A stretch of DNA of 64,000 bases. It comes from Manis javanica (taxonomy: Eukaryota; Chordata; Mammalia; Pholidota; Manidae). Location: positions 144,203,121-144,267,120 of the forward strand of contig NC_133161.1 in the NCBI RefSeq assembly GCF_040802235.1. The letters run 5' to 3'. A program made the position numbers and the translations under genes. Below the pieces are notes generated by a model. It saw only the letters and a program-made list of their open reading frames with translations, had not been told where the DNA came from and made no database searches. Of this stretch, positions 54,785 to 64,000 are shown piece by piece. The first letter of the stretch is position 1; each line of letters opens with the position of its first letter.

Positions 54785-55635
54785 ATCTGTTGGCAGGGGA
54801 CACCATCCTTTGTACTTTTCTAGGGAGGGGAATGTGTGAGATACCTGGCTTCTGCTGCTAAGCAGATGGGCCCAATCTTGGAGCAGTTGAACTTGGCAGG
54901 CAACAACACCCTTCCCAGACATGGCAGAACAGCTGGCCACCCTTGCCCGCCCACACACACACACCTCTGCCACCAGCCACTCCTGGGCTCTCAGGGACCA
55001 CCCTGGGCAGTGTGCTGGGCAGCTCATGGAGGGCATGGGAATGGGAAGGAGGATAGGGAAGGGAAGTGGGTGCCCCAGAGGCTGGGCTGCAGCCTGCAGC
55101 TGGGCGCTGTGCCCCACTGCCTACGTGCTAGCTCTCCCTGCAAAGCAGGGTGGGAAGCAGGTCCTGGCATGCTGGGCCCCTACCCAGTGACTCTTGAAAC
55201 CCCAACAAGTCTGAGCTGGAAGCAGGACTGGGCGAGGCTCTTGATAGATTCATGTTGGGTACAGAGGTGATGGGGATGAGGGGGCCTGGAGCATTGGGAG
55301 GGCCCCCCCACTTGAATCTCTGACTCTGCCAGTGGCAGGGAAAGCTGGAAGAGAGTGGGCAGGCCTGGGAGAAGTGGCTGGGGCCCAGGGCTTTTCACCT
55401 CCTGCCTCTGGAGTCCCCTCACCCCCCCTGCCCCAGCCCTGCCGGGCAGGAAGAGGACAAGCTGGGACAACACCAGGGACCTGCTCCTCTCAGCATTTTG
55501 CCAAGAAGAGGGTGATGATTTCAGTGCTGTTGTGAAGGAAAGGAGGAGGCAGGAGAGGAAGTGGGGGTAACAGCCTCAGGCTAGGGGCACAGTGAGGCCA
55601 AGTAGGAGGGGTCCCCAAAGGCCCTGGGACCACGG
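54785..55635. other. Intron 1, nothing recognised
   Basis: Unique GC-rich sequence. Confidence 0.5.
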
Positions 55636-55639
55636 AGGT

Positions 55640-55760
55640 CACTTTATAGCAATGCACTCACTCCATCCTCACCCCAGCTGCACGAGGTGTCTGTGCTTAG
55701 GCCCATTTTACAGGTAGAAAGGTCAGGCTTTGGGAAGGTTGTGGGACTTGGTGGTGGGTC
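55640..55760 (-). repeat. MIR SINE fragment, minus strand
   Basis: 'cactccatcctcaccccagc', GGCCCATTTTACAGGTAGAA and AGGTCAGGCTTTGGGAAGGT match the reverse core. Confidence 0.7.
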
Positions 55761-55764
55761 CCAT

Positions 55765-57990
55765 GCTAGTAACCTCTGCAACTGAAGTTAGCCGTGGAAC
55801 AAACCAGAAAGTGTGTGCCCGCCCACCACCCCTTTCAGCCTCCCGGGTGCCGGGGAAAAGGCTAGCCCAGGAGGGCTTTGCAGGGCCCTCCATGGGGGCA
55901 GGGAGCACAGGGAGAGCAGGTGAGCAACCCAGTGGCCCCCCCATCCTGGTCAGCCTGACCCACATAGGCTGAGCCAGCTTCTCCAGCACCGTGACATCAG
56001 GACCCTCTGGAGACCACACTTTCTTGGGCCACCCCAAGTGGGAGGACTCTCACCCAGAAAGGGAATGGTGAGCCGCGATGCCTGCCTCCCGGGTGCCGCC
56101 CAGCTGAGGCTGTGTTCAGACCTGGAGTGAAGTTGAGCTTAGGGCCAAAATGAAAGCCACACACTGGGTCTTGCTGTGTTCTGTGGTTAAAACAGGAAGA
56201 GGTTAGCACTAGGGTCAGGGTCATGACCCAGGTCTTGTGGTCTGGACTGCACTGACATTGACAAAAGGCTGGGCTAGCGTTGGGGTGTGCGTAGGTGGTT
56301 GGGGAGGGTGCTTTCCTGGATTAACATTGGGGTGGGCACAGTGAGTTTGGAGTATCAAGCTGAGCCTGGTATTATCAGAGAGGTTGGGGGGCCTTGGGAG
56401 ACCCACAACCTGTTGCTTGTATCTGGGGGAGAAATGTTCATTTTCACTGGCATCTTGGACTGGGGAGAGAATCAGAATTGAGGCGCAGTAGCCAAGCCAC
56501 AGGAGGTTGAATGCCGAAGTATGCAAAAGAGGTGGGCTTGCAATATGACAGAAGGACCCATAAAACACTGTCCCTCTCCTTTCCCTAAGTCCCACTGAGC
56601 TCTCTTGCATCCTGTGTCCCCCCCAAGCCCCACTCAGATGCCGGCAGACGTAGCCTGAATCTCTGAGGCATGGGGAGGCCTCTGCGGGCTGCGGCTTCAC
56701 TCACCAGCCAAGGGAGCACAAGGGCAGGGCTCTGCCTCCTCCCTCTGCCTCAGCGGCCAAGGGCTGGGTCTGCTGGGGCCTCAGGGACCTGCCCTTCTGT
56801 CCCCGTGCTGGAGACCCTCCAGGGTTGGTTCCTGGGCACGCATGCTGAGGAAGACCAATCAAAGGGAAACCTTGATCCCAAGCCTCTGCCAATCCTGTTT
56901 CCTGCCTCCTCCTCTTGACTATCTGGACCCTGCCCATTAAAGAGGTTTACTGCTGCCGGAAGTGCATCAGTAAAGACTGCTGCCCTCCTGCCTGAGGCCA
57001 AGGAGCACAGCTCATAGGTGGCAAGAAAGGCTTTTGGGGTGGAGACATCCCTGAGCAGAGGCGTGGAGAGGGAGGCTGACCTGCGGGAGTCTGGGACCAG
57101 GTTATGACAACTGAGACACACGGGGCTCCGCCGAGGGGTGCTGTGCATGGGAGGGCCATTCCCCACATCATTGTTCCCTTTTTCCAGCACCTCATGAGTC
57201 CAGGCCCAGAGGGCCCCCTGTGCAGGCCCCAGAGCCCCTATTTCAGTGCCCCCTGCCGAGGCTGTGGGGAGAGGCCGGCAGCTAATCCCCAGGCCTGGTG
57301 TGGGTCTTGAATCATCTGTATGGTGAAGGGGGTCAGCAGCAGACCCATCCTGCCAGGAATGTTTTGGCCATCCTAAGCCCTGCGGGGAGCATTTGGGCTG
57401 ACCTCAACCTCAGGCTGCAGTCTGACTGCAGGACCCCTTGTTTGGTCCGGACCAGTGACACCTGCCCAGAAAGAAAACAGCAGGTCTGGGGCCTGCGGCA
57501 GGTGCCTCCTTCCTCAGCCACTTCCGAAGCAGGTGCGGGGGAAGAGTTGACCCTGGACCCTGAGCACTGACTGCAGCACCCCCACTCCCCTGTGCCGGAG
57601 TCCAGGGACACCACTGTGCTATGGCCCTGTCTTCTCAGAGGGCGCCGTATTCAGCACGAGGGACTGGTGGGACCAAGGCCTTCCTGCAGGGGTGGGGCTG
57701 AGAGGCAGTGTCCACCCCCCATCCCAGTGTCCCTGCAGGGACCCTCACCACTGCGCCATCAGGCATGTGGAGTGCTCAGTCCTGCCACCTTGTTGGCACG
57801 TGAGGACACAGCCTCCTGAGCGGCAGGCTTGCCTCCTCCCCATTGTCCCATCAGCAGCCCTGCCTTAGCCCACACCCTGAAGCCTGGATGGTCCCTGGCA
57901 CCCTGGGGCGTGGACAGTGGTGCTGGAAGCGACAGATGCCAGCACAGGGTGTGACAGGCACAAGGGCTAGTGCTGTAGGGTCCGAATGCC
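55765..57990. other. Intron 1, nothing recognised apart from a CTCF-like motif
   Basis: Unique GC-rich DNA with short frames of no evident meaning. Confidence 0.5.
57246..57259 (-). promoter_or_regulatory. CTCF-like motif in intron 1, reverse orientation
   Basis: On the minus strand TCGGCAGGGGGCAC matches 12 of 14 CTCF core positions, including the AGGGGGCAC half. Its orientation is convergent with the two upstream motifs. Confidence 0.4.
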
Positions 57991-57997
57991 AGAGGGG

Positions 57998-58058
57998 GGT
58001 GGTGGTGGTGGTGGTGGTGGTGGTGGTGGTGTGCGTGTGTGTGTGTGTGTGTGTGTGT
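57998..58058. repeat. Compound (GGT)n(GT)n microsatellite
   Basis: Eleven GGT units run directly into about fourteen GT units with one CG interruption. Translated frames read as homopolymers (Val or His), which are artefacts. Confidence 0.95.
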
Positions 58059-58154
58059 ACACACACGTGCCTCCTGAGGCCTCAGGGCTGGAACAACTTG
58101 CGAGACTGCAACCAGGCCGCCTGCACTAAAAGGAAAGACAGAAGACAGCCAGGC

Positions 58155-58300
58155 TCAGGGTGAGAAAAGCAAATGGCAAAACTTAATGACTTTAATATGA
58201 AAGAATTTGCCACTAATTAAGCACAAACACTCCTAATGCAGTGAACACATGTTGTGGATTTCACTCAAGCAGGAACCAAATGAGGTGAAAATCCTCCCGA
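58155..58300. promoter_or_regulatory. Candidate conserved non-coding element
   Basis: GCAAATGGCAAAACTTAATG, ACTTTAATATGAAAGAATTT, GCCACTAATTAAGCACAAAC and ACTCCTAATGCAGTGAACAC form a non-repetitive AT-rich block in GC-rich intron with four TAAT-type cores. Confidence 0.45.
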
Positions 58301-58304
58301 AATG

Positions 58305-59140
58305 ATAGAAGTTTACTGGTCCAAGGAAGACACTGCCCGACCTCGTTTCTGCTCTTAGAAGCACAGCCCCATTGTCTTCGCAGCTTCCCTTCCTCCCTGT
58401 CCAAGGCTTCCCATGGCAGACACTCCCCCCGTGTGTGCCCTACCTGTATCTCTTCCCCTGGCGCCCCCTGCCCCCTGCTCTTCTGTCCTCTGAGGATGCC
58501 CCAAGGCATGAGTGCCACGCCATCACGCATGTTCCAACATCAAACAGCAGTTGGGTCCAAACTCCCTGGAACCTCCTGTTCTGTCCACTTGCCTTCCCCA
58601 TAAACACACGCCCTAACTGCCCCTCGTCCTGCGGAGGCAAAAGCAGGCTCTACAGACAGGAAGGCCCGCACCTCTGCTCTGAGCCACCTCTGGGCCCTCT
58701 GCCCTGGGACAGATCAGGACAAGTCCCCACTGGAGCACCTGGCAACCCTGTTGCCTACTCCCCTCCTACAACCCAGCTTGCTCCGGCCCTGCAGCACTTC
58801 CTTCGTGCCTTCTAGCATCCCCTCCTGGGCTTCACACCCCTTCCTCTCAGCCGGCAGCCTTAGCTGTAGGCAGTTTCCCCCCCTCCCAAGCAATATCTGG
58901 CCATGTCTGGAGATGGTTGCGTACTACTGGCATGGAGTGGGTAGAGGAAAAGCCTACAGTAGCCAGGACAGCCCGCAGCACAACACTACTAGGCCCTAAA
59001 TGTCACCAGTGCTGAGGCTGGGACCTCTGGGAAAGTGGCCTTATCATAGCAGAGACCTGATCAAGACCACTCAGTGGCTTGGTAGAGCCAGGGTGGAAAC
59101 CAGCTTACCGGGTTCCTAAATGGCTTCCTTCCCTGAGACT
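58305..59140. other. Intron 1, nothing recognised
   Basis: Unique sequence. Confidence 0.5.
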
Positions 59141-59144
59141 GCAA

Positions 59145-59395
59145 CAGTAGCAGTGAGATAACCGCTCGTGTAGTCTGACAATGTGCCAAGCGCTGTGCAA
59201 AGAGTTTATATGAGTTATCTGATTTAATCCTCAAATCAACCCTAGGAAGTTACCGTACATAACTGCCCCATTGCATACAGTAGAAAACAAGCACAGTGAG
59301 GCTGACGCAGTGTGCCAGTCACCAGCTAGCAGGTAGCAGGCACAAGCCCAGGGCTATCTGAATTCAAAGTCAGCGCAGTGCTTACCTATGAATTG
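59145..59395 (-). repeat. MIR SINE, minus strand
   Basis: 'caatgtgccaagcgctgtgc', GATTTAATCCTCAAATCAAC, CCTAGGAAGTTACCGTACAT and AGCAGGTAGCAGGCACAAGC give a near full-length reverse MIR. Confidence 0.88.
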
Positions 59396-59399
59396 TTTA

Positions 59400-60685
59400 C
59401 ACAGCCCCTCAGGCTCCTCTGAACTCCTTCCCTGTCCGTCTCCCACCCAACCTTTTCCTCTAAAAATGAGCTTCCCTGAAGCAGGCACCATGTGCCACCT
59501 GATGCCTTCCCCTCCCCACAGGCCCAGCCCCCAGCACTGGTGTGAGCGGCTGCATAGGCCGGACAGGGCACAGGCAGAGCCGGGCACTGGGGTGACCCAA
59601 CAGGCCTCTCCTGGTAGAGGCAGATGGGGAGACCGCTACTTCCAAACCGGTGATGAGCATCGGCACAGAACCCACAGGGCTCTGACCATGCATGGCAACC
59701 TGCGCTTCTCAAAGGTTCTCCTGGGGAGGCCTGGGGGATTCTCCCTCTGCTTTCTCAGCAACCCCCAGCCTCTCCCACCCCCATGCTAGCCTTTCAAAGA
59801 GGCTGCTGCCTACACTCCCCAAGATGTGTCATTGAAAGCACACCCTCATTGAGGGGAATCCAGGCTGCCGCGGTGTCTGCTGTGAGACGGAATCATCTGC
59901 TGCAGAGGGTGGGCAGAGGGCTGGTCGGCTGCAGAGATGGCACCTGTCTGAATTCGGGCCTTAGAACCAGGAGGTTCCAGGTCATCAAGGCCTCAAAAGG
60001 CCAGACCAGGAGAAGCTCAAGCTATGTTGGGAGGGGCCAGGAGCTGGGGAGCACGCAGGCTTTGCAGCACTGAGTGAGCCCTGGGAGCAGGACCTCGGGC
60101 CTGCAGCTTGCTTTAGTGAGAAGACTATTTTTTACCATATGGTCTGGAAGTGAGGAAGGAAGTGGGGCTCAGTGCTAGAAACTGGGGCACAGGAGAGAGG
60201 AAAGGAAGCAAGACGAGGAAAGTGGGAAGCAAAGCAAAGGATGTGGGCTGGGCAAGAGGACAGGCAAACCAAAGCCATTTGGGGTGTAGCTTCCTGGTTT
60301 CAGTCAAGGAGGAGATTCAGGCCCTGCCCCACTGTCTGGGCAGCACGAGGCTTCACCTCGTATCGCCGTCCCCCTGCCTGCCTGCCAACACTGTGCTCTG
60401 TTCTGTCTCGGAGCCTGACCCTTGGCTAACGTGCAGTTCCCAGGAGGCTGAAGTCAGACCTGAGAAATGGTTAACCCTGGGCCCGAGATTCCAACTGTCT
60501 CACAGCCTTCTCCACCCACTTGGGGCCCCCATATGCTTACTGTAGGCCAGGCACCAGGCTGACCTTTCCACACAGTAGGAGAGGTGCTATGACTGGTGTG
60601 TGCTTAGGTGCTGGGGTCCTCAGCGGGCTGGAACACCTCACTGAGGGGGCGGGGTGTGGTGGGTCGGGGTTTCCTAGAAAGTTCT
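59400..60685. other. Intron 1, nothing recognised
   Basis: Unique sequence, partly purine-rich near 60150-60250 (AGGAAAGGAAGCAAGACGAG). Confidence 0.5.
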
Positions 60686-60703
60686 CAAAAGTTAAGGCTA
60701 AGG

Positions 60704-60800
60704 GGGCTCTCTTGTCCCCTCCTGGCTTGAGCCAGGAGCTCTGTCCTCTCACTTTCTCTCTAAATAAAAGCCTCTGCCTTGCTCTCCTAAAAAAAAAATA
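60704..60800 (+). mobile_element. Small retroposed element with hairpin, poly(A) signal and A-tail
   Basis: GTTAAGGCTAAGG occurs at 60691-60703 and again at 60801-60813, flanking a 97-base insert that ends in an A-run. The insert holds a perfect inverted repeat at 60719-60738 (9-bp arms, TG loop), a CT-rich tract and AAATAAAA at about 60762-60769. It ends 20 or so bases later in the A-tail, as a transcript cut and polyadenylated at that signal would. The left target reads TCAAAA|G, an L1 endonuclease-like site. The short hairpin-plus-AATAAA layout resembles an R region of an endogenous retroviral LTR transcript, but the source is not identified. Confidence 0.78.
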
Positions 60801-60819
60801 GTTAAGGCTAAGGAAGGGT

Positions 60820-61610
60820 GAAGAGGACTGGGGCGGGTAACAGCGTATGCATTTTTAGGGGCAGGGGGGACAACATGGCAGGGAACTGATGGTATTGCTC
60901 CATTCGGCAGCAGACAGCAGGGAGAGGAGGTGGCTGGAGGCAGGGTGCCCAAGATGAGTCCAAAGGGACTCCGGCCTTGATCCCGAGGGCTGCAGGACAG
61001 CTTTTCAAATGGGTTTGATTTTAGGCAGTGGAGAATGGAGTAGAGGGGGGAGCCTGGAGACAGCAGTGTGTGGACCTGGCACCGTACTGCAGGAGACAAG
61101 TGACAGGTGACTGGAGATGAGGTGAGAGGTGATCGTGACCTGCCCCTGGGGCAAGGCTTGGGGAGAAAAAGGGGACAGGGTGGGAGGGAGGGTGGTAGGT
61201 GCCAAGGTTCAAGAGAAAGGGGGTGGGATTTACTTAACTGAGTGAGGTCCAGTCCCAGCCCAGGAGTTTTGAAGGAGTGAGGAAGTGAGACTGCCAGAAG
61301 CAGGGGAAGGGGCTGGGCTGGTGAGAGGGGGCGTGGGAGGAGCCTGGGTGGGTGTGGGGAGGGAGAACAGGACAAACCCCAAAGCATTTAGGAGCGAGCC
61401 TCGGCTGCACTGGGGACCGCGCAGCTGTGGAAGAGCCCTTTGCGCCCCACTCTCCATGTGCATCCTGGTGACACTTATCCTGGGAGGTCTTCCTGGAGGA
61501 GCTGGGCCATCCGCAGAGGTGGAGCGGCCACTCAGTAGAGGAGTGTCCGAGGTTGATCCAGGGAAGGTGTAGAGCTGGGCAGGTGACGTCCAGGGCACAG
61601 TCCTCCTGGC
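60820..61610. other. Intron 1, nothing recognised
   Basis: Unique G-rich sequence. The 212-codon minus-strand frame at 60749-61387 starts in this sequence and runs through the retroposon, so it is not a gene. Confidence 0.5.
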
Positions 61611-61614
61611 TCAG

Positions 61615-61720
61615 CGAGTCCAACACTCATTTTACAGAAAACAGCACTGAGGCCAGAGAGGGGCCGCCCCACCTGAGGCCATACAGAAGGTGACCAAGCC
61701 CGGGGGCCAGAGCCTGCCGT
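61615..61720 (-). repeat. MIR fragment, minus strand, diverged
   Basis: CACTCATTTTACAGAAAACA, 'actgaggccagagaggggcc' and 'tgaggccatacagaaggtga' resemble the reverse MIR core. Confidence 0.6.
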
Positions 61721-61724
61721 CCCA

Positions 61725-64000
61725 GCTCTAGAGGACCCGTCCTGCCCCCCACCTGCCCCAAGGAAAGGGAGCAGGATGAGCAGCTGGGGGAGAGCCAAGC
61801 GGTGGAGCCCAAGGCCTAGAGATGGAGAGGGGCAGGCCCAGGCCCCCTGCTCCTGGGTGCCAAGGGAGACTCAGGCTGCTCGGGACCCAGGGCCTTGGCC
61901 GTGGGCAGCCGGCATGGCATGGGCCGGGGGAGAGCATTCCGGTGGCCCTGGTCCCCATGGGGGAAGGCAAAGCCCAGCTCCATGATTCACCCTGCTCCCC
62001 GACCTGGGGACTTGCCAGAGCATCACCCCCACCCCACCCCAGGCTTCCACACTTCCCCAGGAACAGTGCCAGCCCTGGGAGATCCTGGGCTCCCATTCCG
62101 GCTCCTTTTCGGGGCTTTTCTCAGGCTGCCGCACCCCCTCCTCTCCCACGCACTGTGCTCACCTGCCCGAGGTGCCCGGCGCCAGCCCCACAGCCCATCA
62201 TTAACCAACTCCGTGGGTGGGGGGGGATTGTAGAGGCGGCTGGGGGGGGCACCAGCAAGAGGGAAACATGGGCCGTTTGGGTGGTCCCACATGAGGGGCA
62301 GAGGTGCCTGGGGTTGTGCAGTAGCAATTAGCTGCTGACTGTGTGGTTATGGAATGTTATCGCCTCTGCCCGCACGGTGGATGTGGAGGAGCCTCAAGGC
62401 CCCTGGACGCCTGGAACTGTCCCAGTAGGCACTACCCCCAGAGAGAGTCCTTCAGGGCCCACTTGCCCCAGGCTAGTGCCCCCGCCCTGCAGGAGGCAGG
62501 GAAAGCACGGGTGCTGGGCTAGCAGGGGCTTGGGGCAGGGGCACTCAGCCCAGGTGCAGCCCCAGTGAGGGGAGGCTAGGGTGCAGGGACAGGCACTGGC
62601 TCGGCTGCCACTTCTTTGTTTCCTCACTGAGCCCTCTGTCCTGGGTCACCCCTGACCCCATCCTGGGAGCGGAATGTGGAGCCTGGAGATGCTGCCCTTG
62701 GGGAGCTCCCAGATAATAGGGAACTGTGCCTGGGACATAGATATGAGACAGGACAAGTTTAAAGGGCTTCCATGAGAGCCCTGCTCATGTGCATTCTTGC
62801 TGGCAGGACGACTGGGTCCAAGCGACGCTAATTGGCAAGACCTTCCCAGAGGAAGGGATCCTAGAAAGGAGAAGCCCTCTTGATCTCACCCTCTCCCTCC
62901 CTATGCCCCAGCTGTACCAGCTTGGCATCAGGAAGGGAGGAGCTGGCCAGTTCTGGGATTGGCATCTGGGGAAGAAGCTGTGCTGGGAGGGGGGAACCTA
63001 TGACCTTGAGGTCACTGTGCTGACTCAGCAGGGTTTCGGCAGGAGGCCCTCCTCCCTCCTCCACCCCCCATGGGTGAGTCATTCCCACTTACCACTTAGC
63101 TGGTTTCTCACTCTCACCGGATGTCCTCTTCCTTTCTGCAGGTTCCGGGAGCAGTGGGGCATGGGGTGGGGCAAGGGGGTGCGTCCCTGGGAAGCCCCGG
63201 AGATGGATCCCAAAGGATCTGGGTTTCAGAGAGGCCCTTTTTGGGGAGCCCAGCATCCCTGTCCCAGTGTGCTCCCAATTTCCTCCAGGTCAGGCTTGCC
63301 TTTCTGCCCACCTGAGGGCACCCAGGCAGAGTCACAGGAAGGGAATAGAGGACAGAAGAGGGGCCCAGGCCCAACCAGGGAGAGAGGGGTCTGAGCTTTT
63401 GAAGGGTGGGAAGGGAAAACGCTTGAGGTGGGTATAGAGAGCAGAGCTCCCCGCCGCTCTGAGCCACACCCCGCTGCGTGGGAACTCGCGGCCCCAGCCC
63501 GGGATTAGCTCCACAGCGGGTAAGGCAGGCAGGCAGGACCCTGGGGAGCAGGTTTGTCCGCCACCACTGAGGCGCCTTTGTGTTTTGTTGCTGAGCTCGG
63601 GCTTTTGCAGGTCCGTGACGTCTCAGGGGGCCGGCGTGATGCCTGCCTCGTGGGCTCAGCACTTCTGGGAAGCCATGAAAGCAGCCTAAACAGCCCAACA
63701 CCGACTCTGGTAGGGAAACCGAGAGGCCTGCACACAGGCCCGAGGGCCTGGGCCCCATGCCCTGCAGCTCATGGGGTAGTCGGGGAGAATCTACGCGGTG
63801 CTGGAGGTTAGGAAAAGAAAGGCTATGCTTCAACATCCCCGGCATGCGAGGACCTCTGCTCAGGGCACCGATTCCCAGGGATCTCTCCACCCTTCACTCC
63901 ACACCTTTCCAGTTCCTTCGTGCTCTGCTCGTGGTGTCCTCCTGCGGGTGCCCCGGACCTGGGCTCCCAAAGTCCCTGTTTCTGACCTGACTCATGACCC
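61725..64000. other. Intron 1, right end of the window, nothing recognised
   Basis: GC-rich unique sequence with G-runs near 62219 and 62240. A slight CpG rise near 63445-63640 includes TCCGTGACGTCTCAG, a CRE-like site. Long frames on both strands (201 and 258 codons) share the same DNA and show no protein character. No nectin-1 Ig-domain exon is present. Confidence 0.5.

Larger units (their letters stand above)
21417..64000 (+). other. NECTIN1: NECTIN1 intron 1 (open at the right edge)
   Basis: No exon encoding the first Ig domain of nectin-1 appears between the exon 1 donor and the right edge, so at least 42.6 kb of intron 1 lies here. A long first intron is known for this gene. The intron is GC-rich and contains old MIR, L2, L1 and hAT copies, short tandem repeats and several AT-rich non-repeat blocks listed separately. 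I recognise no embedded gene on either strand. Confidence 0.85.

Noticed and set aside
57759..58163. Frames with polyhistidine or polyvaline runs
   Set aside because: They are translations of the GGT/GT microsatellite.
60749..61387. A 212-codon minus-strand frame
   Set aside because: It includes the poly(A) and body of the small retroposon, so it cannot be an old conserved gene.
63114..63890. A 258-codon minus-strand frame near the right edge
   Set aside because: It shares DNA with other long frames in both orientations and has no protein features.
21425..64000. Second NECTIN1 coding exon
   Set aside because: I looked for the N-terminal Ig-domain sequence in all plus-strand frames and found none before the window ends.
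1..64000. tRNA, rRNA, CRISPR array or bacterial-type operon
   Set aside because: Nothing of this kind is present; the sequence is mammalian nuclear DNA.

Overview
This window is genomic DNA of a placental mammal. It carries the first exon of NECTIN1 (nectin-1, also called PVRL1), read left to right, with about 21 kb of upstream DNA and about 42.6 kb of a very long first intron. The gene call rests on one short coding segment, 21338-21416, which encodes 26 residues plus the first base of codon 27. These match the start of nectin-1 as I remember it from human and mouse, except at residue 6. A consensus splice donor follows directly. No second coding exon is visible, so the rest of the window to its right edge is intron 1.

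The mammalian assignment comes from the repeats: about two dozen MIR SINEs, several L2 3' ends, old L1 3' ends, an MLT1 (ERVL-MaLR) LTR and an MER20 hAT element, which is restricted to eutherians. I recognise no Alu, rodent B1/B2, ruminant BovA/Bov-tA, carnivore SINEC or equine ERE copy in 64 kb. That argues against primates, rodents, ruminants, carnivores and horses. Two younger retroposed insertions, at 9805-9970 and 60704-60800, still carry target-site duplications. I cannot place the order of mammal with confidence.

Layout: 1-20230 is non-coding upstream DNA with MIR, L2, L1 and MLT1 remnants, some AT-rich non-repeat blocks, and a separate CpG island at about 8690-9250 that holds a near-perfect CTCF motif. 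About 20230-22300 is the NECTIN1 promoter CpG island, with GC boxes, a CRE-like site, a long GC-rich 5' UTR carrying two short upstream ORFs, the signal-peptide exon and its donor site. From 21417 to 64000 is intron 1, with old repeats, microsatellites and several AT-rich blocks with homeodomain-type cores inside an otherwise GC-rich intron. Those blocks are my best candidates for conserved regulatory elements.

Most of the sequence is ordinary mammalian non-coding DNA. The long open frames, some over 250 codons, are chance products of GC-rich or repeat sequence, and none shows a recognisable protein. I found no previously undescribed system. The most notable items are a small retroposed element with a perfect hairpin and a poly(A) signal, the upstream ORF with a strong initiation context ahead of a weaker main start, a 45-bp duplicated acceptor-like segment in intron 1, and the upstream CpG island with its CTCF site.
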